A stretch of 64,000 nucleotides of DNA from the NCBI GenBank assembly GCA_945952045.1, contig CAMFHE010000017.1:41632-105631 (forward strand), read 5' to 3'. Both the position numbers and the translations under genes were made by a program. Positions 9,786 to 18,187 of the stretch are shown here, piece after piece. Below the pieces are notes generated by a model. The model was not told the origin of the DNA. It saw only the letters and a program-made list of their open reading frames with translations, and did no database searches. Source of the stretch: an uncultured Rhizobium sp. (GTDB lineage Bacteria; Pseudomonadota; Alphaproteobacteria; Rhizobiales; Rhizobiaceae). Position 1 is the stretch's first letter. Each line of letters begins with the position of its first letter.

Positions 9786-10202
9786 CTATTCCCTTGGTAG
9801 GGCGTAGCGAAGCACACGTAATTCGTCTTCGTCCGCAAGTGTCACTTCCAGCACCTGGTTGATCAGGTCCGGATCGGCCTCCAACTCCTCGAGCGCTTGC
9901 TCGAAGAGTTCGATCTGCATGTCTAGATCCATGCCGGGCGGGCCGTTCAGGCAGACCAGTCCGGCATGGATCGCGACATCAGCATATTGCCCCTTCGAGC
10001 CGGGCGTGTCCGTCGGACCCCGAAAATCCACGGAGTTCTTGGTCACGAATGTCCAGTCGTCCTGAAGGATAATCGATTTCAATTCCCAATCCTTTCGGCC
10101 GGCCAGACCCATCCAGACGATGTGGCTCGTTTCCCCATGACCCTTGCCTTTTGCGATTTTCGCAAGTTCGGGACTGAGGCACTCATCGATCAGGAATTTC
10201 AT
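9786..10202 (-). CDS. DUF5615 family PIN-like protein (probable toxin)
   Basis: The 138-aa protein begins MKFLIDECLSPELAKIAKGKGH, the DUF5615 PIN-like signature with an early acidic pair (DE), followed by the mid-protein WTFVTKNSVDFRG segment. PIN-like proteins are metal-dependent RNases and this group usually pairs with DUF433 antitoxins, as it does here: the start overlaps the DUF433 stop by ATGA. The usual central aspartates are replaced or shifted in places, so activity is not certain. Confidence 0.75.
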   Translation of the reverse strand: MKFLIDECLSPELAKIAKGKGHGETSHIVWMGLAGRKDWELKSIILQDDWTFVTKNSVDFRGPTDTPGSKGQYADVAIHAGLVCLNGPPGMDLDMQIELFEQALEELEADPDLINQVLEVTLADEDELRVLRYALPRE

Positions 10203-10852
10203 CCCGCCTTCCTGCGGCGAGCGACACGGCGGTCGGCGATGATGGTCGAGCCCTCGGGCAAATCAGCCGATACACGCGGCCGCCCGCGAAGCGGGTTTGC
10301 TTCCGCGTAGATCGCAGCCAAGCGGACCTTCTCCGCGTCGAGGCTCGGCCAAGTCTCTAGAATACGCTCCATCGGCAGATCAGCCACGACAGAGGCCGCG
10401 ACATCATAGACCGGCACACGCGTGCCCTTGATAACCGGCGTGCCACCCAGGGTATCCGGCGATGCCGACACGAGCTCACGAGCTGCCGCAAGGTCGTCCA
10501 GTCGCTTGCTGGTCTCCTTCACGAACGGAAGCAAGTCAATGGTCAGGAATTCGTCGCGCACAGTCCAGTCCTCGCGCAACAGCGCCGCCCAAGCAAGGGC
10601 TCGCGAGCGCGTCAGGCGCGGACCGATGGTCTTGATCGCAAACAAGCGCTCCTCTGAGGTCAGGCGTCGGGCACTTTCGAAATAGAAGGCGATGAACGAG
10701 CACGCGCCGGCGAGAACGTGCCGGCCGTTGTCGCGCGAGACGAACGCTTCCGGCAGGATGTGTTCATCGATGGCACGGTTCACGTCGCGCAGGCTCACTC
10801 GCGAGACGACAGCGGCCTCGCTCGCCTTCAGCATTTCCGCAACTGCGGGCAT
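10199..10852 (-). CDS. DUF433 domain protein (probable antitoxin and autoregulator)
   Basis: The 217-aa protein has an N-terminal MerR-like DNA-binding region (KASEAAVVSRVSLRDVNRAIDEHILPEAFVSRDNGRHVL) and a C-terminal DUF433 domain (VSASPDTLGGTPVIKGTRVPVYDVAASVVADLPMERILETWPSL). DUF433 proteins are typically the antitoxin beside DUF5615 toxins. The start is set at ATG 10852 because AGGAGG lies 6 nt upstream; a longer frame to 10873 would start inside the palindrome. The palindrome 20 bp upstream suggests it represses its own operon. Confidence 0.8.
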   Translation of the reverse strand: MPAVAEMLKASEAAVVSRVSLRDVNRAIDEHILPEAFVSRDNGRHVLAGACSFIAFYFESARRLTSEERLFAIKTIGPRLTRSRALAWAALLREDWTVRDEFLTIDLLPFVKETSKRLDDLAAARELVSASPDTLGGTPVIKGTRVPVYDVAASVVADLPMERILETWPSLDAEKVRLAAIYAEANPLRGRPRVSADLPEGSTIIADRRVARRRKAG

Positions 10853-10871
10853 GTGCGCCTCCTGATTAATC

Positions 10872-10889
10872 ATTCCGATGGATCGGAAT
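10872..10889. promoter_or_regulatory. Perfect palindrome, probable operator of the toxin-antitoxin operon
   Basis: ATTCCGAT-GG-ATCGGAAT is a perfect 8-bp inverted repeat with a 2-bp spacer, 20 bp upstream of the DUF433 start and next to an AT-rich segment (ATATATAG). Position and symmetry fit binding of a dimeric antitoxin repressor. Which protein binds is inferred. Confidence 0.65.
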
Positions 10890-11025
10890 ATATAGTCTTG
10901 GCGTGATGATTACAAGACGCCGGACACGCGCCGGATCTGATCGCAAAGCTCATAGGCCCGCGTTGAATCTGTCTCACGTGACAGGCCGAGCCAAGCGCGA
11001 GCTTTCCAAGGCTGGGCGTCGTAGA

Positions 11026-11673
11026 TCAAAAACCGAGGATCGCGCGTGCGGAATCGAGCGATTCAGCCTGATGGTGCGCAAGAAAATCTCGGCTCGGAAC
11101 CATGTCCGGAACCTGAATGACCGTTTTGACGCCAGCTTCCAACGCGGCACGGACACCGAGGTCGCTATCGTCCAACGCCACGCATTGCGAGGCGTATAGC
11201 CCAAGACGCCGTGCAGCTTCGATGTAGACGTCGGGCGCCGGTTTTCCCCGTTCCACCTGGTCGATGCCGATAACTGCGTCGATCCGCCCGAGAAGTCCCG
11301 TCTGCTCAAGTTTCCACTCCGCGCGAGCGGTGACACCATTGGTGGCGATAGCGCGAGGCAGGTGCATCCGATCGAGCGCATCGAGAAAATCGCCCACTCC
11401 CGGCCTTACCGGAATACCTTCCTGCATCCGTGCATAGAACGCCTCGTTCCACGCCGCATCCAAGGCAACCGCGTCGATGGCCGTTCCGAGTTCCATGCTG
11501 ATGAGCCGGGCGTTCTCGGCTTGAGGAATCCCGACGAGTCGATGGAAGAAGGCCGGCTCCATCTCATGACCAAGGCTGCGGAGCACGGCGGGGCCAATCT
11601 CCACCTGTAGGCGTTCGGTATCCAAAAGAAGACCATCGAGATCGAGAAGGACGCCGGAGAAACTGATCGTCAT
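11026..11673 (-). CDS. HAD-superfamily phosphatase (beta-phosphoglucomutase-like)
   Basis: This 215-aa protein opens with FSGVLLDLDGLLLDTE, the HAD motif I (DxDG) with the catalytic Asp. Motif II is the TNG of AIATNGVTARAEWKLEQTGL, motif III is the Lys of ERGKPAPDVYIEAARRLG and motif IV is the DDS of VALDDSDLGVRAALEAG. The helical cap between motifs I and II is of the small C1 type. It should hydrolyse a small phosphorylated metabolite; the substrate cannot be told. Start MTISFSG was preferred to an 11-residue extension upstream. It stands alone. Confidence 0.88.
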   Translation of the reverse strand: MTISFSGVLLDLDGLLLDTERLQVEIGPAVLRSLGHEMEPAFFHRLVGIPQAENARLISMELGTAIDAVALDAAWNEAFYARMQEGIPVRPGVGDFLDALDRMHLPRAIATNGVTARAEWKLEQTGLLGRIDAVIGIDQVERGKPAPDVYIEAARRLGLYASQCVALDDSDLGVRAALEAGVKTVIQVPDMVPSRDFLAHHQAESLDSARAILGF

Positions 11674-12085
11674 GATAACCCGCCAATGCAACGAATGTGA
11701 AAGCACGCAAAATGCTGTTTGCGCGCAATCACGGTCGCGGTCCAGTTCAGAATTCTATTGCGACCCTCATGAGTGCGCCCGCGCGCTATCGTCCTCCACC
11801 ATGTCGATGACCACCCGCGTGGCGTGATCGGGTCGGCAGCATAAAAGCTTGGAATATGCCGGCTGCGGTTTCGCTCCGTTCTCGACACTGTCGCGCCCGC
11901 AGGCTTCGAAGGCATACGTTCCGTGGAACTGCATCAGATTATGGATGCCTGCCGGGGCAGCGCATCAGCGAGCGGCCCGCAAGCATTGAATACCTCCCCT
12001 GTTTGATGCCGCGCAAATTCGCCACTCTGGATCTGCGCTAGATTTGCTTCCAGTCTCGACATTCAAGCAAATTGAAGGATGAATC
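11674..12085. other. Intergenic region without a supported gene
   Basis: Between the HAD gene and the small membrane protein I see no convincing ORF, hairpin or repeat. Short frames here (60-80 residues, rich in Arg and Pro) lack ribosome binding sites. It presumably holds the divergent promoters of both neighbours. Confidence 0.5.
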
Positions 12086-12517
12086 GTGGTGGCCGCCGGC
12101 GTGACGATGGTGAGAGCGCTCAGAAGGTCGCATCAGTTGGCTACCACGCTGCGGCGTGGGTTCATCTTATTCTTGGCTATCGCGTTCGGGCTTTCCGCGT
12201 TTCTCATAGATGGCGGGCATCAAGCGCTCGCTGCTTCGACGGACAGCATGCCGGCGTTCATGTCTCAAGCTGCGGATTGTGAAGACGGCCTCGCGATCAT
12301 GTCCTGCGACGCCGATAACCAACGCGACGCCCAGTACCCCTGCGGCAGCGGTCAATGCGTGTCGAGCCTCGGGTGCTTCATCTGCGCTCCGATAAACATG
12401 GCCTGGAGATGGCGCACGTTGAGCAGAGAAATCGTCTCACCGGCGGTATCGCCCGTGCTCTCATCCGCAGAATTGCGACGCCAGAAGCGACCTCCGCGAT
12501 CCATCTTTGTCCTCTAA
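12086..12517 (+). CDS. Small secreted or membrane-anchored Cys-containing protein
   Basis: The 143-aa protein has one hydrophobic segment (RGFILFLAIAFGLSAFLI, about residues 24-42) and then a short extracytoplasmic part with six cysteines (ADCEDG, MSCDAD, YPCGSGQCVSSLGCFIC). It ends RRQKRPPRSIFVL. The start is GTG at 12086 because AAGGA lies 6 nt upstream. I do not recognise the family; the layout recalls DUF2946/CopL-like small proteins near metal-resistance genes, and two others of similar design lie at 14090 and 30912. A metal-related role is inferred only from the neighbourhood. Confidence 0.55.
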   Translation: MVAAGVTMVRALRRSHQLATTLRRGFILFLAIAFGLSAFLIDGGHQALAASTDSMPAFMSQAADCEDGLAIMSCDADNQRDAQYPCGSGQCVSSLGCFICAPINMAWRWRTLSREIVSPAVSPVLSSAELRRQKRPPRSIFVL

Positions 12518-12837
12518 GCACCGTCGGCCTATTCCGTCAGTGTGCTTCAGGCGACCCGAGGACCGGCACAATGCCGTAGTCTTCCGACTGCGCGCGTCTC
12601 CGACCGCTCGACGACCCAGCCCAAGAGACGGGCGGTTCTGAGTGGCGCCGACGTGACATAGCCTCGAATAGTCGGCAGCCGCCTGTCCGAAAGTGGCCAT
12701 GCACGGACCTTTCCGAAATCGGTAGGCGCTGGGGCGCGAGGAAGTCTTCCGCATCCGGACGTCGGCCAATCTTTCCAAACTCACCTCAAGATGTGCTCGA
12801 CCAGCCAACAAGGCTATGAGCCGAGGAGCAAAATACC
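12518..12837. other. Intergenic region upstream of the redox cluster
   Basis: No ORF with a credible start is seen. The region must contain the promoter of the beta-propeller gene. A GAGGAG ribosome binding site sits at its end, about 9 nt before the ATG at 12838. Confidence 0.5.
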
Positions 12838-13968
12838 ATGCTAAAGACCTACTCAACCCGCGCGATATCCGTCGCCGCAGCAGTGCTGACAACAACCACG
12901 GTTAGGGGACGCGCGGCCATGCTGGCCTTCGCGACGGCGTCCGCCCTGGTGCTTGCTGTTCCGTTCGCTGCCACGGTCCGCGCGGAGCCTGCTGCGACGG
13001 GCTTCGTCTATACAGCAGACGAATTTGGTAACACCGTTAGCCGCATCGACCTTACCACCGAAAAGATCGACATCGTTCCGGTCCCTATCACACCCCACAA
13101 CGTGCAGTTCGTGCCGGGCAAGGATCTTGTCTTGGCAGTGGGATTGCCAGCCGCTGAGGACGCGCACGCGGCCGGCGTTGCGGGGCATGGCAACAATGGT
13201 CCCGGTGACGGCCCTGTTGCGGGACAACTGATCATCCTCGACGGGGCCGATATCTCCTCCGGGGTGAAGGCGTCGATTGCCGTGGGTGCGCATCCTGCGC
13301 ACGTGATCGCAGACGCGCAGGGCAATCTTGCCTATGTCTCGAATTCGGAAGACGACACCATTTCGGTCGTCGATCTTGCCAAAGGCGAGGTTGTGGCGTC
13401 AGTCAGCACCGGCGACTATCCGCATGGCCTGCGAATGAGCCCGGACGGAGGCACTATCTATGTCGCGAACGTCCAGGACGGTACGGTCTCGGTCATCGAC
13501 ACGGCAGCGCTCACGGAAGTAGCCCGGATCAAGGTGGGCGCAGCACCCGTTCAGGTCGGCTTAACGCCCGACGGCGCGCGCGTCTTTGTCTCATTGCGCG
13601 ATGAGAACAAGGTCGCGGTTATCGACACGCAGTCGCGTGAGGTGATCGCACGCATCAACGTCGGCCGCTCGCCTATCCAGGTCCACGCCACTCCAGATGG
13701 TCGGCTCGTTTACGTTGCCAACCAGGGAACCGAAGCGGACCCGGATGAAACGGTCTCGGTTGTCGATGTCGCGAGCGGGAACGTTGTGAAGACCATTCAG
13801 ACGGACAAGGGAGCTCACGGGGTGACGGTCGCTACCGATGGAGCTTTTGTCTTCGTCACCAACATCGTCGCGGGCACCGTCTCCCAAATCGACGTCGCTA
13901 GCCAGTCCGTCGTCAAGACATACGCCGTCGGCAAGGGACCGAACGGCGTCACCTATCAAGCACCTTGA
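12838..13968 (+). CDS. Exported YVTN/YncE-type beta-propeller protein
   Basis: The 376-aa protein has an N-terminal export signal (hydrophobic AAMLAFATASALVLAVPFAATVRAEPA). It is otherwise a run of YVTN-like repeats: ATGFVYTADEFGNTVSRIDLTT, NLAYVSNSEDDTISVVDLAKG, TIYVANVQDGTVSVIDTAA, RVFVSLRDENKVAVIDTQS, LVYVANQGTEADPDETVSVVDV and FVFVTNIVAGTVSQIDVAS, forming one propeller. Such periplasmic proteins often accompany multicopper oxidases and cytochromes in metal or small-molecule oxidation clusters, as here. A GAGGAG ribosome binding site supports the start, and a strong hairpin follows the stop. Confidence 0.85.
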   Translation: MLKTYSTRAISVAAAVLTTTTVRGRAAMLAFATASALVLAVPFAATVRAEPAATGFVYTADEFGNTVSRIDLTTEKIDIVPVPITPHNVQFVPGKDLVLAVGLPAAEDAHAAGVAGHGNNGPGDGPVAGQLIILDGADISSGVKASIAVGAHPAHVIADAQGNLAYVSNSEDDTISVVDLAKGEVVASVSTGDYPHGLRMSPDGGTIYVANVQDGTVSVIDTAALTEVARIKVGAAPVQVGLTPDGARVFVSLRDENKVAVIDTQSREVIARINVGRSPIQVHATPDGRLVYVANQGTEADPDETVSVVDVASGNVVKTIQTDKGAHGVTVATDGAFVFVTNIVAGTVSQIDVASQSVVKTYAVGKGPNGVTYQAP

Positions 13969-13976
13969 CGCAACGT

Positions 13977-13999
13977 CGGGGCGGCGAAGCGCCGCCCCG
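13977..13999 (+). terminator. GC-rich hairpin after the beta-propeller gene
   Basis: A perfect 10-bp stem, CGGGGCGGCG with CGCCGCCCCG and a 3-nt AAG loop, starts 8 bp after the stop. It lacks a T tract, so it may be a weak terminator or an mRNA 3'-end stabiliser. Confidence 0.6.
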
Positions 14000-14089
14000 C
14001 ACACCCGAAGCTTCAAACTAATGAGCAGGACGGCGGGCATGCTGGCTTCATCAATGGACAAAGGGGCGACGAGGTATTATTCGTTGCGC

Positions 14090-14440
14090 ATGCTTCGCGC
14101 GTTGCTTTTCATTATTACAACCATCTCGCTTGCCGCTGCTTCATTTGCCGTTCAAGCACACGAGACCCGCATGTCCGGGATGTTGGAACGCGCCACGCTG
14201 ACGCAGCACATGGAGCAAGCCTCTTCTTCGATGGCCGCTTGCAGCGAAGGGGAATCCTGTAAAGCAGATGCCGGCTTGTGCGCCTTCGCGTGCGCCGGCA
14301 TATCCGCATGGCTTCCGGTTGTGCGTACTTCAGCCAAGCAAATCGGCTTGCGGCAAAAATATCCCCTCCCGCCCGATGCCATTTTCGTCACGGCAGCTTT
14401 CAGTCGGAACGATCGCCCTCCCATATCGCGCCTCCTCTGA
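14090..14440 (+). CDS. Small secreted Cys-containing protein upstream of the multicopper oxidase
   Basis: About 116 aa: a signal peptide (MLRALLFIITTISLAAASFAVQAHE), a Met-rich segment (TRMSGMLERATLTQHMEQ), then four Cys (MAACSEGESC, LCAFAC) and a tail ending SRNDRPPISRLL. I do not recognise the family. Met and Cys content with the adjacent copper oxidase suggests copper handling (inference). The start is uncertain; in-frame ATGs exist at 14021, 14039 and 14054, and none has a strong ribosome binding site. It ends 75 bp before the oxidase start. Confidence 0.55.
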   Translation: MLRALLFIITTISLAAASFAVQAHETRMSGMLERATLTQHMEQASSSMAACSEGESCKADAGLCAFACAGISAWLPVVRTSAKQIGLRQKYPLPPDAIFVTAAFSRNDRPPISRLL

Positions 14441-14514
14441 GCCTGCGGCGGGGCTAATCCCGCTGCGATCCATTGGACCTTTCAGGCGGGACAGATCGTC
14501 CCGAGGTGACGAAT

Positions 14515-15999
14515 ATGACGACCTTTTCACGACGCGGCTTCCTCGCCGTCAGCGCAGCCATGCTTGCTGCGTCCCATTTCCCCATCAGAGCCTACGGCCA
14601 GGATGCGACTGCGATCCGCCTGGCCGCCACCAGCCGCACGCTCGATATCGACAACCGACCGGCCACCGTTTTCGGGCTCGCTGGACCGAAGGGGCAAGGG
14701 TTGCTCCTCGATCCGGGCGAGCGATTTCGGGTGGATCTGACCAACGATCTCGCCGAGCCGACGATCATTCATTGGCACGGCCAGATTCCCCCGAACGCTC
14801 AGGACGGCGTCCCAGATATGCCGCTGCCGCTTCTTCAGCCCGGTGAAGTGCGCAGTTTCGATTTTGCGCCCCAGCCCGGAACGCACTGGATGCACAGCCA
14901 TGTGCCGATCCAGGAAATGCGATTGCTCGCCGCCCCGCTAATCGTCCGGAAGGCAGAAGACCTATCCGCCGATCGGCAGGAAGTCGTCCTGTTCCTGCAC
15001 GACTTCGCGTTCAAGACACCGGAAGAAGTGCTGGAAGAGATTACCAGCGGAAGCGGTGATGGACATGGCGTTGCCGCTATACCGGGCGCGATGCAAGGCA
15101 TGAACCATGGGGGCATGCCCGGAATGAACCAGGGCGGGGCCGGGGGAATGGGTTCGATGGCCATGGATATGGGTAACATGGCGATGGATCTCAACGACTA
15201 CGACTGGGATGCCTATCTCGCCAATGACCGAACCCTGTCGGATCCCGAGGTCGTTCAGGTCGAACGCGGCGGGCGGGTTCGGCTCCGTGTTATCAACGCG
15301 GCGGCAGCCACCGTTTTCTGGATCGACACGGGCGAAGCAGCAGCCCGGCTCGTCGCGGTGGATGGGCATGAAGTCCAGCCGGTCGCGGGTTCGCGGTTCG
15401 GTCTGGCCATGGGGCAGCGTCTCGATCTGGATATCGACCTTCCGAATGAGACCCGCGCATGGCCGATACTGGCACTCAGGGAGGGCGAACGTGAAAGGAC
15501 CGGCATCATTCTCGCGCCTGCGGGCGCCGCAATCGACAGGATCGAGGCCCTTTCAGCAACGGACGCTCCGGCCTTCGATACGGACCTGTCTCAGGAGGCC
15601 AGGCTGGTCGCTGTCGACACGCTTGCCGCCCGTCCGGTCGATCGAAGTCACATGATCATGCTCGGCGGTTCGATGCAGCCCTATGTCTGGACCATTGATG
15701 GGGCAACCTGGGGCAAGCATCGGCCGATTGCTGCAACGAGCGGCGATCGAGTTGAACTGATGTTCCACAATATGTCGATGATGGGACACCCGATGCATCT
15801 GCATGGGCACGCATTCCAGGTTGTCGGCATCAACGCGCGACGCTTCGCAGGCGCGCGTCGCGACACCGTGTACATACCGCCGATGTCGATGGTCACTGTT
15901 GCCCTCGATGCGGGCGAGGCCGCGAGTTGGATGCTGCATTGCCATCACATGCCGCATCTGGCCACCGGGATGATGACCGAGCTCAGGATCGCTGCATGA
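14515..15999 (+). CDS. Multicopper oxidase, Tat-exported
   Basis: The 494-aa protein starts MTTFSRRGFLAVSAAMLAASHFP, a Tat signal with SRRGFLA, so it is exported folded. All copper-binding motifs are visible: HWHG and HSH in the first cupredoxin domain, and HPMHLHGH and HCHHMPHLATGM in the last. Between domains lies a Met-rich insert (MQGMNHGGMPGMNQGG and MGSMAMDMGNMAMD), as in CueO/CopA-type oxidases that handle Cu(I). It should oxidise a metal ion or phenol in the periplasm while reducing O2 or passing electrons to the adjoining cytochromes. A GAGGTGA ribosome binding site supports ATG 14515. Its stop overlaps the next gene (ATGA). Confidence 0.92.
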   Translation: MTTFSRRGFLAVSAAMLAASHFPIRAYGQDATAIRLAATSRTLDIDNRPATVFGLAGPKGQGLLLDPGERFRVDLTNDLAEPTIIHWHGQIPPNAQDGVPDMPLPLLQPGEVRSFDFAPQPGTHWMHSHVPIQEMRLLAAPLIVRKAEDLSADRQEVVLFLHDFAFKTPEEVLEEITSGSGDGHGVAAIPGAMQGMNHGGMPGMNQGGAGGMGSMAMDMGNMAMDLNDYDWDAYLANDRTLSDPEVVQVERGGRVRLRVINAAAATVFWIDTGEAAARLVAVDGHEVQPVAGSRFGLAMGQRLDLDIDLPNETRAWPILALREGERERTGIILAPAGAAIDRIEALSATDAPAFDTDLSQEARLVAVDTLAARPVDRSHMIMLGGSMQPYVWTIDGATWGKHRPIAATSGDRVELMFHNMSMMGHPMHLHGHAFQVVGINARRFAGARRDTVYIPPMSMVTVALDAGEAASWMLHCHHMPHLATGMMTELRIAA

Positions 16000-16430
16000 A
16001 ACCGCTCTGGATCGCGGTCGCCGCCACTCTACTGGCGGCGGCCGGTGCGATCTTGGTCGGCAAGGGGCGGTCTGGTCAGGAGGGGACTGATCGCATCGCG
16101 CTTGGCCGGGCAGTCTATCTAGCGAACTGCGCAAGCTGTCATGGTGCGAAACTCGAAGGCCAGCCTGACTGGCGCAGCCCCGGCATAAGTGGCCGCCTTC
16201 CGGCGCCGCCGCATGACGAGACCGGCCACACCTGGCATCATTCCGACAGGCAACTCCTCGCAATCATCAGCGATGGGACCGCCGCAGTGGTTGGCGATAA
16301 CTACGAGAGCGACATGCCCGGCTTCCGAGAGGCTCTGACCTCCGCCGAGATCGAGGCTGTCCTCGACTACATCAAGAGTACCTGGCCGCTGCGAGAGGCA
16401 GACTACCAACGCCGCATCTCGAACGGCTGA
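15996..16430 (+). CDS. c-type cytochrome, membrane-anchored
   Basis: The 144-aa protein has an N-terminal membrane anchor (PLWIAVAATLLAAAGAILVG), one heme c site, CASCHG, and a likely axial Met in ESDMPGF. It is a class I cytochrome c like those serving as electron carriers for periplasmic oxidases. Its ATG overlaps the oxidase stop, so production is coupled to it; it is the likely electron acceptor (inference). Confidence 0.88.
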   Translation: MKPLWIAVAATLLAAAGAILVGKGRSGQEGTDRIALGRAVYLANCASCHGAKLEGQPDWRSPGISGRLPAPPHDETGHTWHHSDRQLLAIISDGTAAVVGDNYESDMPGFREALTSAEIEAVLDYIKSTWPLREADYQRRISNG

Positions 16431-16439
16431 CACGCCGGA

Positions 16440-16463
16440 GGCCACGAAAGCAACTTCGTGGCC
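16440..16463 (+). terminator. Hairpin between the two cytochrome genes
   Basis: A perfect 9-bp stem GGCCACGAA / TTCGTGGCC with a 6-nt loop begins 9 bp after the stop. It has no T tract, so partial termination or mRNA processing is more likely than full termination. Confidence 0.5.
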
Positions 16464-16571
16464 CCACATCGCCACCGCGCTCCGCCCCACCACGACATTT
16501 ATGCCGACGGGTTTGGCAGTTGATGGCGGCAGCGAGGGTGATCGGTAACCCAAGGACATAAGGACTCACAA

Positions 16572-17003
16572 ATGAACAAGAGAAACGTCTTCGTTCTCCT
16601 CGTCGCCGCAGCAACGGTCGCGGGAATTGCGCTTTGGAATCGAACCGGATCGGAAGACACAACCAAAAGAGGAGCGCCCGGCCAGGGGCCGGAGTATTCG
16701 GTTGTCGTGCCTTCGTCATTGTCCGACACCGCAAAGATGGGAGAGCGAGCGTTCAACGCTGTCTGTGCTGCGTGCCACGGCAAGAACGCGGCCGGAACTG
16801 ATGCCGGCCCGCCGCTTATCCATCGGATATACGAGCCTTCTCACCACGGAGACTACGCTTTTGAAATGGCGGTCGCCAACGGTGTGCGCGCGCATCACTG
16901 GAAATTCGGAAACATGCCTCCTCAGCCGGGTCTGACAAGGGCCGACGTCGCTACGATTGTGACTTATGTGCGCGAGCTTCAGCGGGCGAACGGCATCAAT
17001 TGA
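16572..17003 (+). CDS. c-type cytochrome
   Basis: The 143-aa protein has an N-terminal hydrophobic signal/anchor (NVFVLLVAAATVAGIALW), the heme site CAACHG near residue 70 and a probable axial Met in FGNMPPQPGL. This is a second monoheme class I cytochrome in the redox cluster, with its own 140-bp upstream gap. A rho-independent terminator lies 170 bp downstream. The two cytochromes differ enough to suggest successive electron-transfer steps rather than duplicates (inference). Confidence 0.87.
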   Translation: MNKRNVFVLLVAAATVAGIALWNRTGSEDTTKRGAPGQGPEYSVVVPSSLSDTAKMGERAFNAVCAACHGKNAAGTDAGPPLIHRIYEPSHHGDYAFEMAVANGVRAHHWKFGNMPPQPGLTRADVATIVTYVRELQRANGIN

Positions 17004-17173
17004 GTAGCATTGGCGCAGATATCTAGCCAGACCTGTCGAGGCAGGCTTTGAGGAAGTCGGGCGGCTGCCACCGGAGTTGTGTTGTGATAAGATAGGGCGA
17101 CCAAGTCGCCTACACGTGCCAGCTCCCGGACATGAAGGCTTAATCCCCCGCTTGGTTACTCCCCGAGCGACTT

Positions 17174-17200
17174 GGCCCGCCCCAGTGGCGGGTCCTTTTT
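17174..17200 (+). terminator. Rho-independent terminator of the redox cluster
   Basis: The stem CCCGCC (17176-17181) / GGCGGG (17187-17192), with a 5-nt loop and outer GG/CC pairs around a bulged T, is followed directly by CCTTTTTCTTC. This is the most typical intrinsic terminator in the first half of the window. Confidence 0.8.
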
Positions 17201-17236
17201 CTTCTATTCACCTGTTCAGGGGGGCTTCAAACCTGC

Positions 17237-17494
17237 TCAGGGCCGAAGCTGCGAGCGCCACTGCCCATCTTGGCCCCGCACCAGCTGCCAGCTTCGCGCG
17301 TCGATGTCAGTTTCCTTCGCAGTTCGATAGGCGGGAATGGCGAGATGGATATCGTCGCCGTCTGGATGCCACTCTCCTATCATCGCCACGCCGTCCCCGA
17401 ACTCGACGACGCACATGCCTTCCGCAGCATCCGCATCTTCGACCCTGACGCGCCCGCCTGGAAATGCGTGGCTATGGGGAAAGGAGAAACGCAT
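17237..17494 (-). CDS. Hypothetical protein coupled to the SRAP remnant
   Basis: An 85-aa protein (MRFSFPHSHAFPGGRVRVEDADAAEGMCVVEFGDGVAMIGEWHPDG...) whose ATG overlaps the stop of the SRAP remnant in TGATG. I do not recognise a domain. Small partners directly after SRAP genes occur on rhizobial plasmids, so this may be the intact second gene of a decayed operon. Confidence 0.55.
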   Translation of the reverse strand: MRFSFPHSHAFPGGRVRVEDADAAEGMCVVEFGDGVAMIGEWHPDGDDIHLAIPAYRTAKETDIDARSWQLVRGQDGQWRSQLRP

Positions 17495-17933
17495 CAGCCC
17501 ACCTGCTCCACTGATAGAGAACCTTCGGGAAGCGGTCGGATTAGGTCCTTCGCCGAAACCGAGGGGTCGAGCCAATCGACCCAAGCGTTTCGCTCGAGGA
17601 TGACGATCTGCCGATCATGATAGGGCGCGATGTCCGGCCCAGGCGGCATGGTGAGCATGGTGAAGGCTTCGCCGACGTCCTCCGTCTGCCGCCAGATGCC
17701 CGCGATCACGAAGATCGGCTCGCCGATCTTTTTGAACATCCACTTGTCTTTGCGCTTTTTTTTGCGTCTTCCGGGGTCGTGAACTCAGTTATGTGGACAA
17801 ACACTATTTTTTCGACAACGCCTGTGGCGAGGCCCGTCGCGCGGAACCCGCAATTACGCGCAGCGTGACGGGCCTCGTTGGTAAACCATATCAGTCTTTG
17901 ACTGGCAACGGTCGAAGATCTCTCAAAGATCAA
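17494..17933 (-). pseudogene. SRAP (YedK/HMCES-like) peptidase, truncated and frameshifted
   Basis: The last 81 residues (FKKIGEPIFVIAGIWRQTEDVGEAFTMLTMPPGPDIAPYHDRQIVILE...LSVEQVG) match the C-terminal half of SOS-response-associated peptidases, which form a DNA-protein crosslink at abasic sites. Upstream, in another frame, IWFTNEARHAARNCGFRATG and ITEFTTPEDAKK look like earlier parts of the same protein, so a frameshift lies near 17765. The N-terminal MCGR-type segment with the catalytic Cys2 is not found. It is therefore a non-functional remnant. Confidence 0.7.
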
Positions 17934-18187
17934 GCGTAAACTCCGATCGCCAGATCAGGAGGTGCATCACCCCCTGCTGTCGATTAGAGGAATTCATATC
18001 GTCGGGCAACGGTTGCATATTCCCATTGCGCCGATCGAGACCACGCAACCGCACCACATCTTCGTCATCGAGAGCAAGTCCCAAACCGCCAGGTTTTCCG
18101 GGAGACGCGTCATAGCCGCCGTCTGCTGGGGCGCGACGCCTACCACGGTTTACCGGGATTGCGCTGTCGGAATATTCTGGAGACTTT

